Notes under the pieces: model-generated
The model's database searches: none
What the model was told of the DNA's origin: nothing
The model's input: the letters and a program-made list of their open reading frames with translations, nothing else
NCBI RefSeq assembly: GCF_003014595.1
Contig: NZ_PYGK01000001.1
Location: forward strand, 496,001-560,000
Source: Chitinophaga ginsengisoli
Lineage (GTDB): Bacteria; Bacteroidota; Bacteroidia; Chitinophagales; Chitinophagaceae
Direction of reading: 5' to 3'
Length of the DNA: 64,000 bases
Shown: one piece after another, positions 52,660-61,647 of the stretch
How the letters are laid out: every line of letters starts with the position of its first letter
How positions within the stretch are numbered: the stretch's first letter is position 1
Made by a program: the position numbers and the translations under genes

Positions 52660-52683
52660 TGAAGATCAGGCTCTTTCTTTTCC
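52650..52683 (+). terminator. terminator-like hairpin
   Basis: AGAGCCTGAT and ATCAGGCTCT (10-bp perfect stem, 4-nt loop) followed by TTCTTTT. Confidence 0.82.
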
Positions 52684-53005
52684 CTCAAAATAACCATTAA
52701 AGACACGACTATTTATGTGTATAAATAGCGTGACCGGTAATGCAGTTTACTATAAATATTAAATATTAAAAAGATGTTAACTAATCAATAACAGATGTGG
52801 AAATGTATAATTTATTATGTTATTGTAATACAGCTAATTAATAATTATGATATTTTATGAATATGTAAAAAGCGTCCTATTTTAAAAATATTTTTTGCCC
52901 CATAAACTTATCAAGCGGGTGGATATTTATCATACCTTAAAAACATATTTCATGTGTGAAAAGCTTACTTTCATTACTTGAATTAGTTAACCATATTAAG
53001 TTGTC
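52684..53005. other. AT-rich region upstream of comEC
   Basis: 322 nt, distinctly more AT-rich than the surrounding genes, with CTATTTAT-GTGT-ATAAATAG (a perfect hairpin) near its start. No gene is supported, and no convincing TAnnTTTG motif was found close to the comEC start. Confidence 0.4.
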
Positions 53006-55099
53006 ATGTTTGTAGCCTTTCTTAAACGTGCGCCATTTCTGCGCCTGATTTTATCCTTATCCGTCGGTATATCAATACAGTTATATATGCCGTTTAATCC
53101 GCTCATACTGCTTACTGCGGCGGGTTTGCCGGGAATGGTCTTATTGGGTTTCCAGAAACTGTCTTTTCGTTTCCGATATCAGTATGACTGGGTGCGGGGT
53201 ATCGCATTACAACTGCTGATTGTTTGCTGTGGGAGTTTGCTGGTATATCAATCTGACATCCGTCGGAGTAGCTGTTATTTTGAGTCCCTGGCAAGGCCTG
53301 GAGACCTATTGCTGGTAATGGTAAATGAACCCTTACAACAAAGGCCGCGGTCTTACAAAACGGTTGTAGAGGTGCGCGACATCATACGTGACAGGACGAG
53401 AATCCCTGCAAAAGGTAAATTGTTAGTATACCTAACAAAAGACAGCGCCGCAGCAGGCTTGCGAGATGGCGACCGCTTACTCATACAAGTACAAACAACA
53501 CCCGTACAACACAGTGGTAATCCCGGCGCCTTTGATTACCGCAGTTATTGCGCCAGTCAGCAGATATACAGGCAGGCATTCCTGCGATCCGCTGGGTGGA
53601 GGCTGCTGCCGGGAAGGGATGAAAATGCTGTTATACGATGCATATCGCGCTGCCGGGAATACTGTCTGCATACGCTACAACAATATATCGGCGGCCGGGA
53701 AGCTGGTCTGGCAGCCGCTTTACTAATCGGCTACCGTTATGATCTTGACAGGGAAATGGTGCAGGAATATACCAATACCGGCATTGTGCATATTATCGCT
53801 ATTTCCGGAATGCACCTGGCGCTGATCTATGGTGGACTACTATGGATACTACGGTGGTGGCCAAAGCATCGCTTTTCGGAAGGGGGCAAAGGATGTCTTA
53901 TCATCCTGCTGTTATGGGCCTTTACTTTATTGACAGGAGGGGCTGCTTCGGTACTACGTGCAACCGTGATGTTTACATTCATCACCGTTGGAAAATTTAT
54001 GCTGAACCGGTATACAAACATATACAACACACTGGCTGCATCGGCCTTTCTGTTGCTGTGTTATGAACCACGATTGCTCGTTGATGTGGGGTTTCAGCTA
54101 TCTTACCTGGCGGTGTTAAGTATCGTGATCTGTTACCGGCGAACCTATTATTTACTGCAAAGCAGTAACAGATGGCTGGATAAGTTATGGGATATGACAG
54201 CGCTGACCTTAGCTGCACAAGTATTGACGTTGCCTGTTTGCCTCTATTACTTCCATCAGTTCCCTGTTTTCTTTCTTCCTGCAAATATGCTGACGGTGCC
54301 CTTATCCACCATTGTACTTTACGGCGAGATCCTGTTGCTGATACTGGGCCGGATACCTGTACTGGCACAAGGTACAGGATGGGCCTTGCAGATGATAATG
54401 CAATGGATGAATAAGGCGGTTAGCTGGATAGGACACCTACCCGGTGCGCTGATCGCAGACATCAGCATGCATCCTGTTAGTATGATCTGCCTGTATATCT
54501 GTATCACCGGGCTGCTCATCTGGTGGCTCCATCGATGGCGACAGGGACTACTGGTGGCCCTGACTGGTGCTGCTTTCTGGAGTATAGCCCTGATGTCATT
54601 GCAGATAAATGAACAGTATCAGCATAAAATGGTTGTTTATAATATACCGGGACATACATGGGTGGATGTTATCCGGGCGCACCGGTTAACTAACGCCGGC
54701 GATAAGGAAGTGATGAGCAATGATTCACTATACAATCGCTATTTACGGCCGGCATATGTGCTGTATGGGATGAAACAGCGGCTGTGCACAAATGATGTTG
54801 TCAAGCCGGCATTTGCCGGCTTACAGGTCCTCTCTCTGGGACAAAAACGGCTGGTAATTATAGACAGCATCCTTCCATGGGTCATTCCGCAGAAAAAGTT
54901 CCGGACAGATTATCTTTTACTATCACATAATCCACGGGTGGATATCAGACAATTGGAAAAGATGTTCGAGGTAGGATGCTATATTTTTGATGCTTCCAGC
55001 AGGCTGCGGAACATTCAACAGTGGAAAAGTGATTGTTACGTGCTAACTTTGCGCTTCTTTTCGGTTCCGGATCAGGGAGCCTATGTTGTAAATTTCTAA
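53006..55099 (+). CDS. comEC: ComEC/Rec2 family DNA-uptake channel protein
   Basis: 697 residues. N-terminal membrane helices and DUF4131/OB-like part (about 1-190, with GDLLLVMVNEPLQQRP and GRLLVYL-type strands), then the competence domain with many membrane helices (IVHIIAISGMHLALIYGGLLWILR; TGGAASVLRATVMFTFITVG). The C-terminal ~150 residues are a remnant of the metallo-beta-lactamase domain: DYLLLSHNPRVDIRQLEKMF stands where LLSHGHxDH is expected, so its metal site is lost. It would move single-stranded DNA across the inner membrane. purH starts 12 nt after it. Confidence 0.87.
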   Translation: MFVAFLKRAPFLRLILSLSVGISIQLYMPFNPLILLTAAGLPGMVLLGFQKLSFRFRYQYDWVRGIALQLLIVCCGSLLVYQSDIRRSSCYFESLARPGDLLLVMVNEPLQQRPRSYKTVVEVRDIIRDRTRIPAKGKLLVYLTKDSAAAGLRDGDRLLIQVQTTPVQHSGNPGAFDYRSYCASQQIYRQAFLRSAGWRLLPGRDENAVIRCISRCREYCLHTLQQYIGGREAGLAAALLIGYRYDLDREMVQEYTNTGIVHIIAISGMHLALIYGGLLWILRWWPKHRFSEGGKGCLIILLLWAFTLLTGGAASVLRATVMFTFITVGKFMLNRYTNIYNTLAASAFLLLCYEPRLLVDVGFQLSYLAVLSIVICYRRTYYLLQSSNRWLDKLWDMTALTLAAQVLTLPVCLYYFHQFPVFFLPANMLTVPLSTIVLYGEILLLILGRIPVLAQGTGWALQMIMQWMNKAVSWIGHLPGALIADISMHPVSMICLYICITGLLIWWLHRWRQGLLVALTGAAFWSIALMSLQINEQYQHKMVVYNIPGHTWVDVIRAHRLTNAGDKEVMSNDSLYNRYLRPAYVLYGMKQRLCTNDVVKPAFAGLQVLSLGQKRLVIIDSILPWVIPQKKFRTDYLLLSHNPRVDIRQLEKMFEVGCYIFDASSRLRNIQQWKSDCYVLTLRFFSVPDQGAYVVNF

Positions 55100-55111
55100 T
55101 GATTTCCATAC

Positions 55112-56626
55112 ATGCAAAAGCAAATTAAATCAGCGTTGATCTCCGTTTTCTATAAAGATAACCTGGAGAACATTGTAAAAAAGTTAGGTGAACAGGGTGT
55201 AACTATTTATTCAACTGGCGGTACCCAGAAATTCATCGAAGATCTGGGAGTGAAGTGTGTAGCAGTGGAAGAGTTGACAGCGTATCCATCTATTCTGGGC
55301 GGACGTGTAAAGACCCTGCATCCAAAAGTATTCGGAGGCATTCTGGCTCGCCGTGAGAATCCACAGGACCTTGAGCAACTGCAACAGTATGCTATTCCTG
55401 AGCTGGACCTGGTGATTGTAGACCTGTATCCCTTTGAGGAAACAGTGAAGAGCACCAAAGAAGAACAGACAATTATTGAGAAAATAGACATCGGCGGTGT
55501 TTCCCTGATCAGGGCGGCAGGCAAGAACTACAAAGATGTAGTGATTGTTGCTTCTAAAGATCAGTATGCTGATCTGGAAAAAGTGCTGACCGACAATGGC
55601 GGCGCTACCAGTGTAGAAGAGCGCAGGGCGTTTGCAGCAAAAGCATTTGAAGTATGTGCCAACTATGATGTGGCTATTGCACAGTACTTCCTGAACAATG
55701 AGCCTGCTGCTTACTTCCAGGTATCTGCTCCGCAGGGCCAGGTAATGCGTTACGGAGAAAACCCTCATCAGAAAGGTGTATTCTATGGTAACCTGTCTGA
55801 GATCTTCAACAAACTGCATGGTAAGGAACTGTCTTATAACAATCTCGTGGATGTGGATGCTGCCTGCCAGCTGATCCAGGAATTTACAGAAACCACTTTT
55901 GCAGTGATCAAACATACCAACGTGTGTGGTATTGCCAGCCGTCCTACCTTAAAGGCGGCATGGGATGCAGCACTGGCTGGTGATAAAGAAAGCGCTTTCG
56001 GCGGTGTACTGGTAACAAACGTTGTGATTGACAAAGTTACTGCTGAATCCATCAGTGAGATCTTCTTCGAAATACTGATCGCACCCGGCTTTGATGCTGA
56101 TGCGCTGACTGTATTGCAGGCGAAAAAGAACCGTATCCTGTTGCAGCAGCTGCAGCCGGTGAAAGCACCATATGTGTATAAGAATGTCCTGAACGGCGTA
56201 TTGCTGCAGGAAAATGATAAAGGGAACTACCAGGAATGGAATGAAGCAGGCGCAAGACCATCAACACCTGCTGAGAAGGCAGATCTCGAATTTGCTAACC
56301 TCGTATGTAAGCATCTGAAATCCAATGCTATTGCTTTGGTAAAAGATAAACAACTCATCGGTAAAGGTTGTGGTCAGACTTCCCGTATTGACTCATTGCG
56401 TCATGCCATTGCGAAAGCTGCCCAGTTCAGCTTTGATCTGAAAGGTGCTGCTATGGCTTCTGATGCATTCTTCCCGTTCGATGACTGTGTCCGTATTGCT
56501 CATGAGGAAGGTATCACATCTGTGATCCAGCCAGGTGGTTCCGTAAGGGATAATGATTCAATAGAATTCTGTAAGCAGAATGGTATGGTAATGGTGATGA
56601 CAGGTACCCGTCACTTCAGACACTAA
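55112..56626 (+). CDS. purH: bifunctional AICAR transformylase / IMP cyclohydrolase
   Basis: Last two steps of purine synthesis. 504 residues. The N-terminal MGS-like cyclohydrolase part (ALISVFYKDNLENIVKKL, STGGTQKFIEDLG, GGRVKTLHPKVFGGIL) is followed by the transformylase part (MRYGENPHQKGVFYG, VIKHTNVCGIA with Lys-His, DKESAFGGVLVTN, GKGCGQTSRIDSL, ASDAFFPFDDCVRIAHEEGITSVIQPGGSVRD). It follows comEC by 12 nt, an unusual operon partner. Ends at a perfect terminator. Confidence 0.97.
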   Translation: MQKQIKSALISVFYKDNLENIVKKLGEQGVTIYSTGGTQKFIEDLGVKCVAVEELTAYPSILGGRVKTLHPKVFGGILARRENPQDLEQLQQYAIPELDLVIVDLYPFEETVKSTKEEQTIIEKIDIGGVSLIRAAGKNYKDVVIVASKDQYADLEKVLTDNGGATSVEERRAFAAKAFEVCANYDVAIAQYFLNNEPAAYFQVSAPQGQVMRYGENPHQKGVFYGNLSEIFNKLHGKELSYNNLVDVDAACQLIQEFTETTFAVIKHTNVCGIASRPTLKAAWDAALAGDKESAFGGVLVTNVVIDKVTAESISEIFFEILIAPGFDADALTVLQAKKNRILLQQLQPVKAPYVYKNVLNGVLLQENDKGNYQEWNEAGARPSTPAEKADLEFANLVCKHLKSNAIALVKDKQLIGKGCGQTSRIDSLRHAIAKAAQFSFDLKGAAMASDAFFPFDDCVRIAHEEGITSVIQPGGSVRDNDSIEFCKQNGMVMVMTGTRHFRH

Positions 56627-56650
56627 GCCTTTCAGCTTGTAAAAGCTTAT

Positions 56651-56682
56651 AAAAAAGCACTGGCAGACGCCAGTGCTTTTTT
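56651..56682 (+). terminator. terminator of purH
   Basis: AAAAAAGCACTGGC and GCCAGTGCTTTTTT form a perfect stem with a 4-nt loop. Confidence 0.93.
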
Positions 56683-56715
56683 GCTAAAAATTCTTTACTA
56701 TTGTTCATCTAAGCT

Positions 56716-57294
56716 ATGGCATTTTTACACCATAATATCATGAAGGATGCAGATGATGCAGAACTGATACAGGAGTTCAAACGCTCCGGTCAGCTGGATT
56801 ATCTGGCGGCGTTATACCAACGCTACATGAACCTGGTGTATGGTGTATGCCTGCGCTATTTTGATGAAGAGGCCAGTAAGGATGCCGTTATGCAAATCTT
56901 TGAGGACTTGATCGTGAAGTTGCAGCAGCATGAGATTCAGAACTTTAAGAGTTGGTTGCATGTGCTTACAAAGAATCATTGTCTCATGAAACTGCGCTCC
57001 ATGAAAAACAGGGAGGGAAGGGAAATTTCTCTCGAAGGACTCCCCGTTATGGAAAACGACTCTTTTGCACATCATGAGAACGGAGTAAGCATAGAAATAC
57101 ATCTGCAGGGCATGGAAAAATGCCTGGAAACTTTGCCGGAAGAGCAAAAGCGCAGTGTAGACCTGTTTTACCTGAAGGAAAAAAGCTATCGTGAAGTAGC
57201 AGATATTACCGGATATGATATGAAGAAAGTGAAGAGCTATATTCAAAACGGTAAGCGAAACCTGAAAATTTGTATGGACCAACAAGATGCCTGA
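56716..57294 (+). CDS. sigma-70 family (ECF-like) RNA polymerase sigma factor
   Basis: 192 residues from ATG 56716 (ATG 56740 also possible). Region 2: YLAALYQRYMNLVYGVCLRYFDEEASKDAVMQIFEDLIVKLQQHEIQNFKSWLHVLTKNHCLMKLR. Region 4: CLETLPEEQKRSVDLFYLKEKSYREVADITGYDMKKVKSYIQNGKRNLK. It overlaps the next gene, an anti-sigma/TonB fusion, by 8 nt, so the two products are made in balance. Confidence 0.92.
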   Translation: MAFLHHNIMKDADDAELIQEFKRSGQLDYLAALYQRYMNLVYGVCLRYFDEEASKDAVMQIFEDLIVKLQQHEIQNFKSWLHVLTKNHCLMKLRSMKNREGREISLEGLPVMENDSFAHHENGVSIEIHLQGMEKCLETLPEEQKRSVDLFYLKEKSYREVADITGYDMKKVKSYIQNGKRNLKICMDQQDA

Positions 57295-58633
57295 TAAGCA
57301 CAGTCATATGAACCATAGCGTGGATCCTGAGCTGATCCGCCGGTATCTGGCAGGAGAGCTGGATAACAAGGCGATGCATGCTCTGGAGAAACAGGCCCTG
57401 GACGATCCGTTCCTGGCTGATGCGCTGGAAGGTTTTGCCGAGCGCAAACCAGATCAACGTGTTCATCTGGCTGATCTGAACAGACGTCTTGAAAGGAGAG
57501 TACAGGGTAAGGAAGAAAAGAAAGGAGGCGTATTTGTACTCAATTACCGCTGGTTGGCCGCTGCAGGAGTGTTATTAGTAGTGGGTACAGGATTGCTCTG
57601 GCTTATGCAGATTGAAAAACAAAGAGATCATTCCATTGCGTTGCAACGTGCTATGGTTTCTGACAGCTCTATTACAGATACACTACAGTATTATAACCGG
57701 GAAGAACCGGTAGCATGGGGAAAGGCTACTCCTGAGAAGCCACTGGCTGTGTCAATACCGTCAGATACCGCTTTGCTGGCCGCTAAAACTGCCAGAGCAG
57801 GTGCATTTGCCGCTGCCATGGAACCCTCTTTAGTCAATGCCAATGTGATGTGGAAAGATGACTCTATCAGGCAGCCGCTGGCCATAGCACCTTCCCTGGC
57901 CGACAGCATAGAAGGAAGGGTGGCAGCAGCTCCAACATATAAAGCAATGGAGGAGGAAATGGTAAGCAGAAGTCCGGTTGCCGTAGCTCCTGCTCCGGCA
58001 GCTCCGGCTATGACAACCCGTTTGATCCAGGGGAAAGTAAAGGCACCCGATAATGAAGGAATGCCGGGAGTCACCGTTAGAGTGGAAGGTACAGATAAAG
58101 GCGCGCTGACAGATAATCAGGGAAACTTCTCTATCCGCGTAGCCGATACGACAAAAGATCTGAAACTCGTAGTAGCTGCTATAGGGTTCAATTCAAAGAA
58201 GCTTGACGTAAGCAGGTCGGACAATAACCTGGATATCACACTGAAAGAACAGGCAAATGCCCTGTCTGATGTGGTTGTAAGCGGTTACGGTAAAAAGAGT
58301 GGTTACAGAAAAAAAGAAGGCTACAGCATGCAGCAGGAAAACGTCTACCAGCTTCCAATGCCTGTAAATGGATATGAGCTGTACAGGGAATACCTGGCTA
58401 AAAATGTACATTATCCGGCATCAGCAGCAGCTGCAAATATCACCGGGAGGGTAAGAGTATCTGTCCGCGTTATGCCCGATGGTACGCTGGAAGACATTAA
58501 AATAACAAGAAGATTACAACCGGACTGCGATGCAGAAGCACTGAGATTAGTGAGAGAAGGTCCGGAATGGAAACCCGCTTCCGATGGTAGGGCTACCCGC
58601 GTGCAGATAGATGTGCACTTCGCCCCTAAATAA
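57287..58633 (+). CDS. anti-sigma-like / carboxypeptidase-regulatory / TonB C-terminal fusion protein
   Basis: 448 residues. Cytoplasmic N-terminus resembling anti-sigma factors (PELIRRYLAGELDNKAMHALEKQALDDPFLADALEGF, ~14-50). One membrane helix (~88-107). A linker of about 130 residues, then a carboxypeptidase-regulatory-like domain (IQGKVKAPDNEGMPGVTVRVEGTDKGALTDNQGNFSI, ~245-320). Next a short SusC-like plug box (ALSDVVVSGYG), and a TonB C-terminal domain (~363-448; YPASAAAANITGRVRVSVRVMPDGTLEDIKI). This could couple an outer-membrane or TonB event to release of the sigma factor encoded just upstream. Confidence 0.82.
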   Translation: MPDKHSHMNHSVDPELIRRYLAGELDNKAMHALEKQALDDPFLADALEGFAERKPDQRVHLADLNRRLERRVQGKEEKKGGVFVLNYRWLAAAGVLLVVGTGLLWLMQIEKQRDHSIALQRAMVSDSSITDTLQYYNREEPVAWGKATPEKPLAVSIPSDTALLAAKTARAGAFAAAMEPSLVNANVMWKDDSIRQPLAIAPSLADSIEGRVAAAPTYKAMEEEMVSRSPVAVAPAPAAPAMTTRLIQGKVKAPDNEGMPGVTVRVEGTDKGALTDNQGNFSIRVADTTKDLKLVVAAIGFNSKKLDVSRSDNNLDITLKEQANALSDVVVSGYGKKSGYRKKEGYSMQQENVYQLPMPVNGYELYREYLAKNVHYPASAAAANITGRVRVSVRVMPDGTLEDIKITRRLQPDCDAEALRLVREGPEWKPASDGRATRVQIDVHFAPK

Positions 58634-58637
58634 TTAC

Positions 58638-58838
58638 TTATTTACTTTCTTTCATCGCCTTAATCAGCCGTCTTGTTCTTCTGTCTTCCCGGGAGTTCTG
58701 TAATGATATACAGGCCCAGATAGCTGCAGGTATCCAACCGATCAGCGTGATTTGTAATAGCAGGCACACGATGCCTGTGAGTATTCTTCCTCTTAATATA
58801 AAAGAAAGCCAGGGTAACAGTATAGCGATAAGTGTCAT
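58638..58838 (-). CDS. YqaE/Pmp3 family small membrane protein
   Basis: 66 residues with two membrane helices (LIAILLPWLSFILRGRILTGIVCLLLQITLIGWIPAAIWACISL) and a basic tail. This matches Pmp3/YqaE stress-associated membrane proteins, thought to influence membrane potential. Convergent with the fusion gene (4-nt gap) and just downstream of the LutB-like gene. Confidence 0.85.
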   Translation of the reverse strand: MTLIAILLPWLSFILRGRILTGIVCLLLQITLIGWIPAAIWACISLQNSREDRRTRRLIKAMKESK

Positions 58839-58850
58839 ATTAAAAAGATA

Positions 58851-60227
58851 CTATTTTTTTCTTTCTTTCCATAACTGATTGAAAGATTTTGGTGCGAAGA
58901 CAGGCAATTCCCTGTTGTCTCCCCAGGCCTTAGCGAAGAACTTCTTCATGAAAAGGTTCTTGGTTTTGCCTCCCACCAGGTTCATCATCCTGCGACTCAG
59001 ACTGGCCTGTTTCCAGCCAAACCAGGACATTTTCTCACCGCCGGAGGTATAGTTCTCCTCCACCGCTTTATGGCGATTATGGAGCAGCAATTCATGAATA
59101 TTGATCCTTACAGGACATACCTCCGTACAGTTACCGCAAAGAGAAGAGGCATAGCTGAGGTGCATAAAGTTATCCATTCCCTGTAAATGGGGGGTAATAA
59201 CAGCGCCAATGGGGCCACTGTAAGTAGTGCCATAGCTATGACCACCAATGTTTTTATAAACGGGGCAGGCATTCAGGCAGGAGCCACAGCGGATGCAATA
59301 GAGACTTTCCCGGGCTTCTGTGTCTTCCAGGATGTTGGTACGGCCGTTATCCATCAGTATTACGTACATCTCTTCGGGACCGTCTATCTCATTTTCCTGG
59401 CGAGGGCCACTGAAGATGGAGTTGTATACGGTTACCTGCTGACCGGTTCCATAGGTAGCCAGCAAAGGCCAGAACAGCGCCAGGTCATTGATGGAGGGGA
59501 GCATTTTTTCAATGCCCACCAGCACGATATGTGTTTTGGGAAATGCGGTACTGAGTCGCGCGTTACCTTCATTCTCTGTTACCGCAACACCGCCTATATC
59601 TGCAATGATAAAGTTGGCGCCTGTGATGCCTATTTCCGCATCCAGGTATCGCTGCCGTAGTTTTTCCCGGGCTACCATAGTGAGTTCCTGCGGTGTCAGG
59701 TTAGGAGGGGTCCCCAGCTTTTCGGCGAATAGTTGGGCTACATCTTCCTTGCTTTTATGCATGGCCGGCGTAACGATATGATAGGGCGGTTCATTATCCA
59801 GCTGCTGGATATATTCACCGAGGTCCGTTTCTACACATTCTATGTTGTGTTCTGCCAGGAAGTGGTTCAGATGCACTTCTTCCGTAGCCATAGACTTACT
59901 CTTCACAATACTTTTGCACTGCTTTGCCTCGCAGATGGCCAGGATTTCGTCCAGCACCTGTTGTGAATTTTCCGCCCAGATCACTTTGCCGCCGCGGCGG
60001 GTGAAGTTGGTCTCAAATTCTTCCAGGTGTTTATCCAGATTCTCCAGCGCTCTCCACTTGATATTCTTCGCTCTTTCCCGCGCAGTATTCAGATCGGAAA
60101 ACTGTTGTTTCCCAGCTTTGACAGCGGTATTATACTTACCGATGTTATAATTGATCGTCTGGCGATGACTGAGGTTTGTCGCTTTCTTCTCACTATTTTC
60201 AAGAAAAGTGGAGGCATTCTGATGCAT
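58851..60227 (-). CDS. lutB: LutB/LldF-type lactate-utilisation iron-sulfur protein
   Basis: 458 residues. N-terminal LUD domain (about 60-300), then two ferredoxin-like 4Fe-4S motifs: CIRCGSCLNACPVYKNIGGHSYG and CGNCTEVCPVRINIHELL. In Bacillus the LutABC complex oxidises L-lactate to pyruvate. LutA and LutC are not adjacent here; in many Bacteroidota the three genes are dispersed. TATCTTTA at 60312-60319 (minus strand) is a possible -7 element. Confidence 0.9.
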   Translation of the reverse strand: MHQNASTFLENSEKKATNLSHRQTINYNIGKYNTAVKAGKQQFSDLNTARERAKNIKWRALENLDKHLEEFETNFTRRGGKVIWAENSQQVLDEILAICEAKQCKSIVKSKSMATEEVHLNHFLAEHNIECVETDLGEYIQQLDNEPPYHIVTPAMHKSKEDVAQLFAEKLGTPPNLTPQELTMVAREKLRQRYLDAEIGITGANFIIADIGGVAVTENEGNARLSTAFPKTHIVLVGIEKMLPSINDLALFWPLLATYGTGQQVTVYNSIFSGPRQENEIDGPEEMYVILMDNGRTNILEDTEARESLYCIRCGSCLNACPVYKNIGGHSYGTTYSGPIGAVITPHLQGMDNFMHLSYASSLCGNCTEVCPVRINIHELLLHNRHKAVEENYTSGGEKMSWFGWKQASLSRRMMNLVGGKTKNLFMKKFFAKAWGDNRELPVFAPKSFNQLWKERKK

Positions 60228-60351
60228 AAGTTGTCGGATTGCTGATTCGGAATTACAAAACCCATACCGGTTTACGATGCACCGGAATGATTAAACAACA
60301 ATTAGTACTGGTAAAGATAGGGAAATGAAGGGATAGCATCAGCAAGGAGGC

Positions 60352-60927
60352 TTATTCTGCCTTATACTGTTTGGTGGCGATCTTGTCGAGCACCTGGTAA
60401 AACTCCTCTCCATACTTCCGGATCAATGCATCACGCAGGAAGCGGTATACCGGCACGCGCAGGCTTCTACCGTTCTTACAGGCAGGTTTGCACACGTCCC
60501 AGCGGTCATAGTTCAGGGCCTCAAAAGATTCATATTTTTTTACCCTGATAGGGTAGAGGTGGCAGGAGATGGGCTTCTTGTAGTCAATTACACCATCGTT
60601 AAAGGCCTTTTCAATGCCACAACCCACAATACCATGGGCATCGATAGTGGCATAGGCGCAGATACCTTTGTTGACAATAGGCGTAACATAGCCATATTCA
60701 TCGTCTATGGTGTTGGTACCTGTGTGTTCTATTTCAGCGATGCCATCAGGACGCAGGTAAGATTTGATCTTCGGATAGATCTTCTTCAGGATTTTTACTT
60801 CCTCCTTATCCAGCGGCGCTCCGCAATCACCTGCAACGCAACAGGCGCCTTTACAGGCCCCCAGGTTGCAGACGAACTGTTCCTCAATTAATTCGTCGCT
60901 GATGTACTTGTCGTCAATGATGATCAT
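60352..60927 (-). CDS. DUF3109 family cysteine-rich protein
   Basis: 191 residues, soluble. Cys-rich N-terminus (FVCNLGACKGACCVAGDCGAPLD) followed by scattered cysteines (GICAYA, VGCGIEKAF, SCHLYPIRV, DVCKPACKNG). This matches DUF3109, a YkgJ-like family thought to bind a zinc or iron-sulfur site. Function unknown. Clear -7 element at 60997-61004. Confidence 0.85.
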   Translation of the reverse strand: MIIIDDKYISDELIEEQFVCNLGACKGACCVAGDCGAPLDKEEVKILKKIYPKIKSYLRPDGIAEIEHTGTNTIDDEYGYVTPIVNKGICAYATIDAHGIVGCGIEKAFNDGVIDYKKPISCHLYPIRVKKYESFEALNYDRWDVCKPACKNGRSLRVPVYRFLRDALIRKYGEEFYQVLDKIATKQYKAE

Positions 60928-60996
60928 ATAAAAACGATAGCCGGCAGTCCGGATGTGTTGGCACGAGCTTTCCGGGCTGCTATTCCTTTAAAGGCG

Positions 60997-61004
60997 CAAA
61001 GGTA
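60997..61004 (-). promoter_or_regulatory. -7 promoter element of the DUF3109 gene
   Basis: Minus-strand TACCTTTG, about 70 nt before the start codon. Confidence 0.65.
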
Positions 61005-61021
61005 CGAAAATAGTAAATGGC

Positions 61022-61618
61022 CTACCTCCACTTTAACGTTTCCACCAGGTGCCACATATCCTGTTGCAGGAACTGCTGTACCGGAGCGAGGGAGTCGGCA
61101 TTGGGTGTGGCGTCAAAGTAAAGGGCGCCTCTGAGGAAGTGGCGGGAGGAGTCGGTTGCATAGAATTGCTTGGCGGAGGCAGCATTACCGCCTACGTCAT
61201 AGAACTCGCCCGTTACATGAAAAGGGGTATTGATGATCTTTTCGTCGATATATTCAGCCTTATAGGTGTGTTTGTAGGTCATTTTGAAGGCGTCGTCCAC
61301 CAGCTTCTGGAACTTGTTCTTACCCTCTTTGTCAATCTCTTTATAGCTCATATAGATCTTACCATTCAGGGACGGGAACTCCACATTGATCCAGTATGGA
61401 TTCTCGGTTTTCTCGCCAAAAAAGAGGCTGTCCTTCACGATATTGGCATATACAGGATACTCGAAGGTGTATGGATAGCCGGGAACGTCAAACAGGCGGT
61501 ATTCCCGCTTAGGGAAGTTGATCTGGAAGTAGCCGCGCGGTTTGGGCGTATAGTTTTGCTGACAGGCGGAAAAAGCCAGCAGCAACAGCAGACAAAGAGT
61601 ATTCCCGGTTAATTTCAT
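61022..61618 (-). CDS. gldD: gliding motility lipoprotein GldD
   Basis: 198 residues. Signal peptide with lipobox LLAFSAC, then the GldD signature PRGYFQINFPKREYRLFDVPGYPYTFEYPVYANI and the C-terminal HVTGEFYDVGGNAASAKQFYATDSSRHFLRGALYF. GldD is needed for gliding and type 9 secretion in Flavobacterium; other Bacteroidota keep it whether or not they glide. It lies 29 nt after gldE in the conserved ssb-gldE-gldD order. Confidence 0.95.
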   Translation of the reverse strand: MKLTGNTLCLLLLLAFSACQQNYTPKPRGYFQINFPKREYRLFDVPGYPYTFEYPVYANIVKDSLFFGEKTENPYWINVEFPSLNGKIYMSYKEIDKEGKNKFQKLVDDAFKMTYKHTYKAEYIDEKIINTPFHVTGEFYDVGGNAASAKQFYATDSSRHFLRGALYFDATPNADSLAPVQQFLQQDMWHLVETLKWR

Positions 61619-61647
61619 AGTAGCTTCTTGTAATTAAAAGTCCTGCA

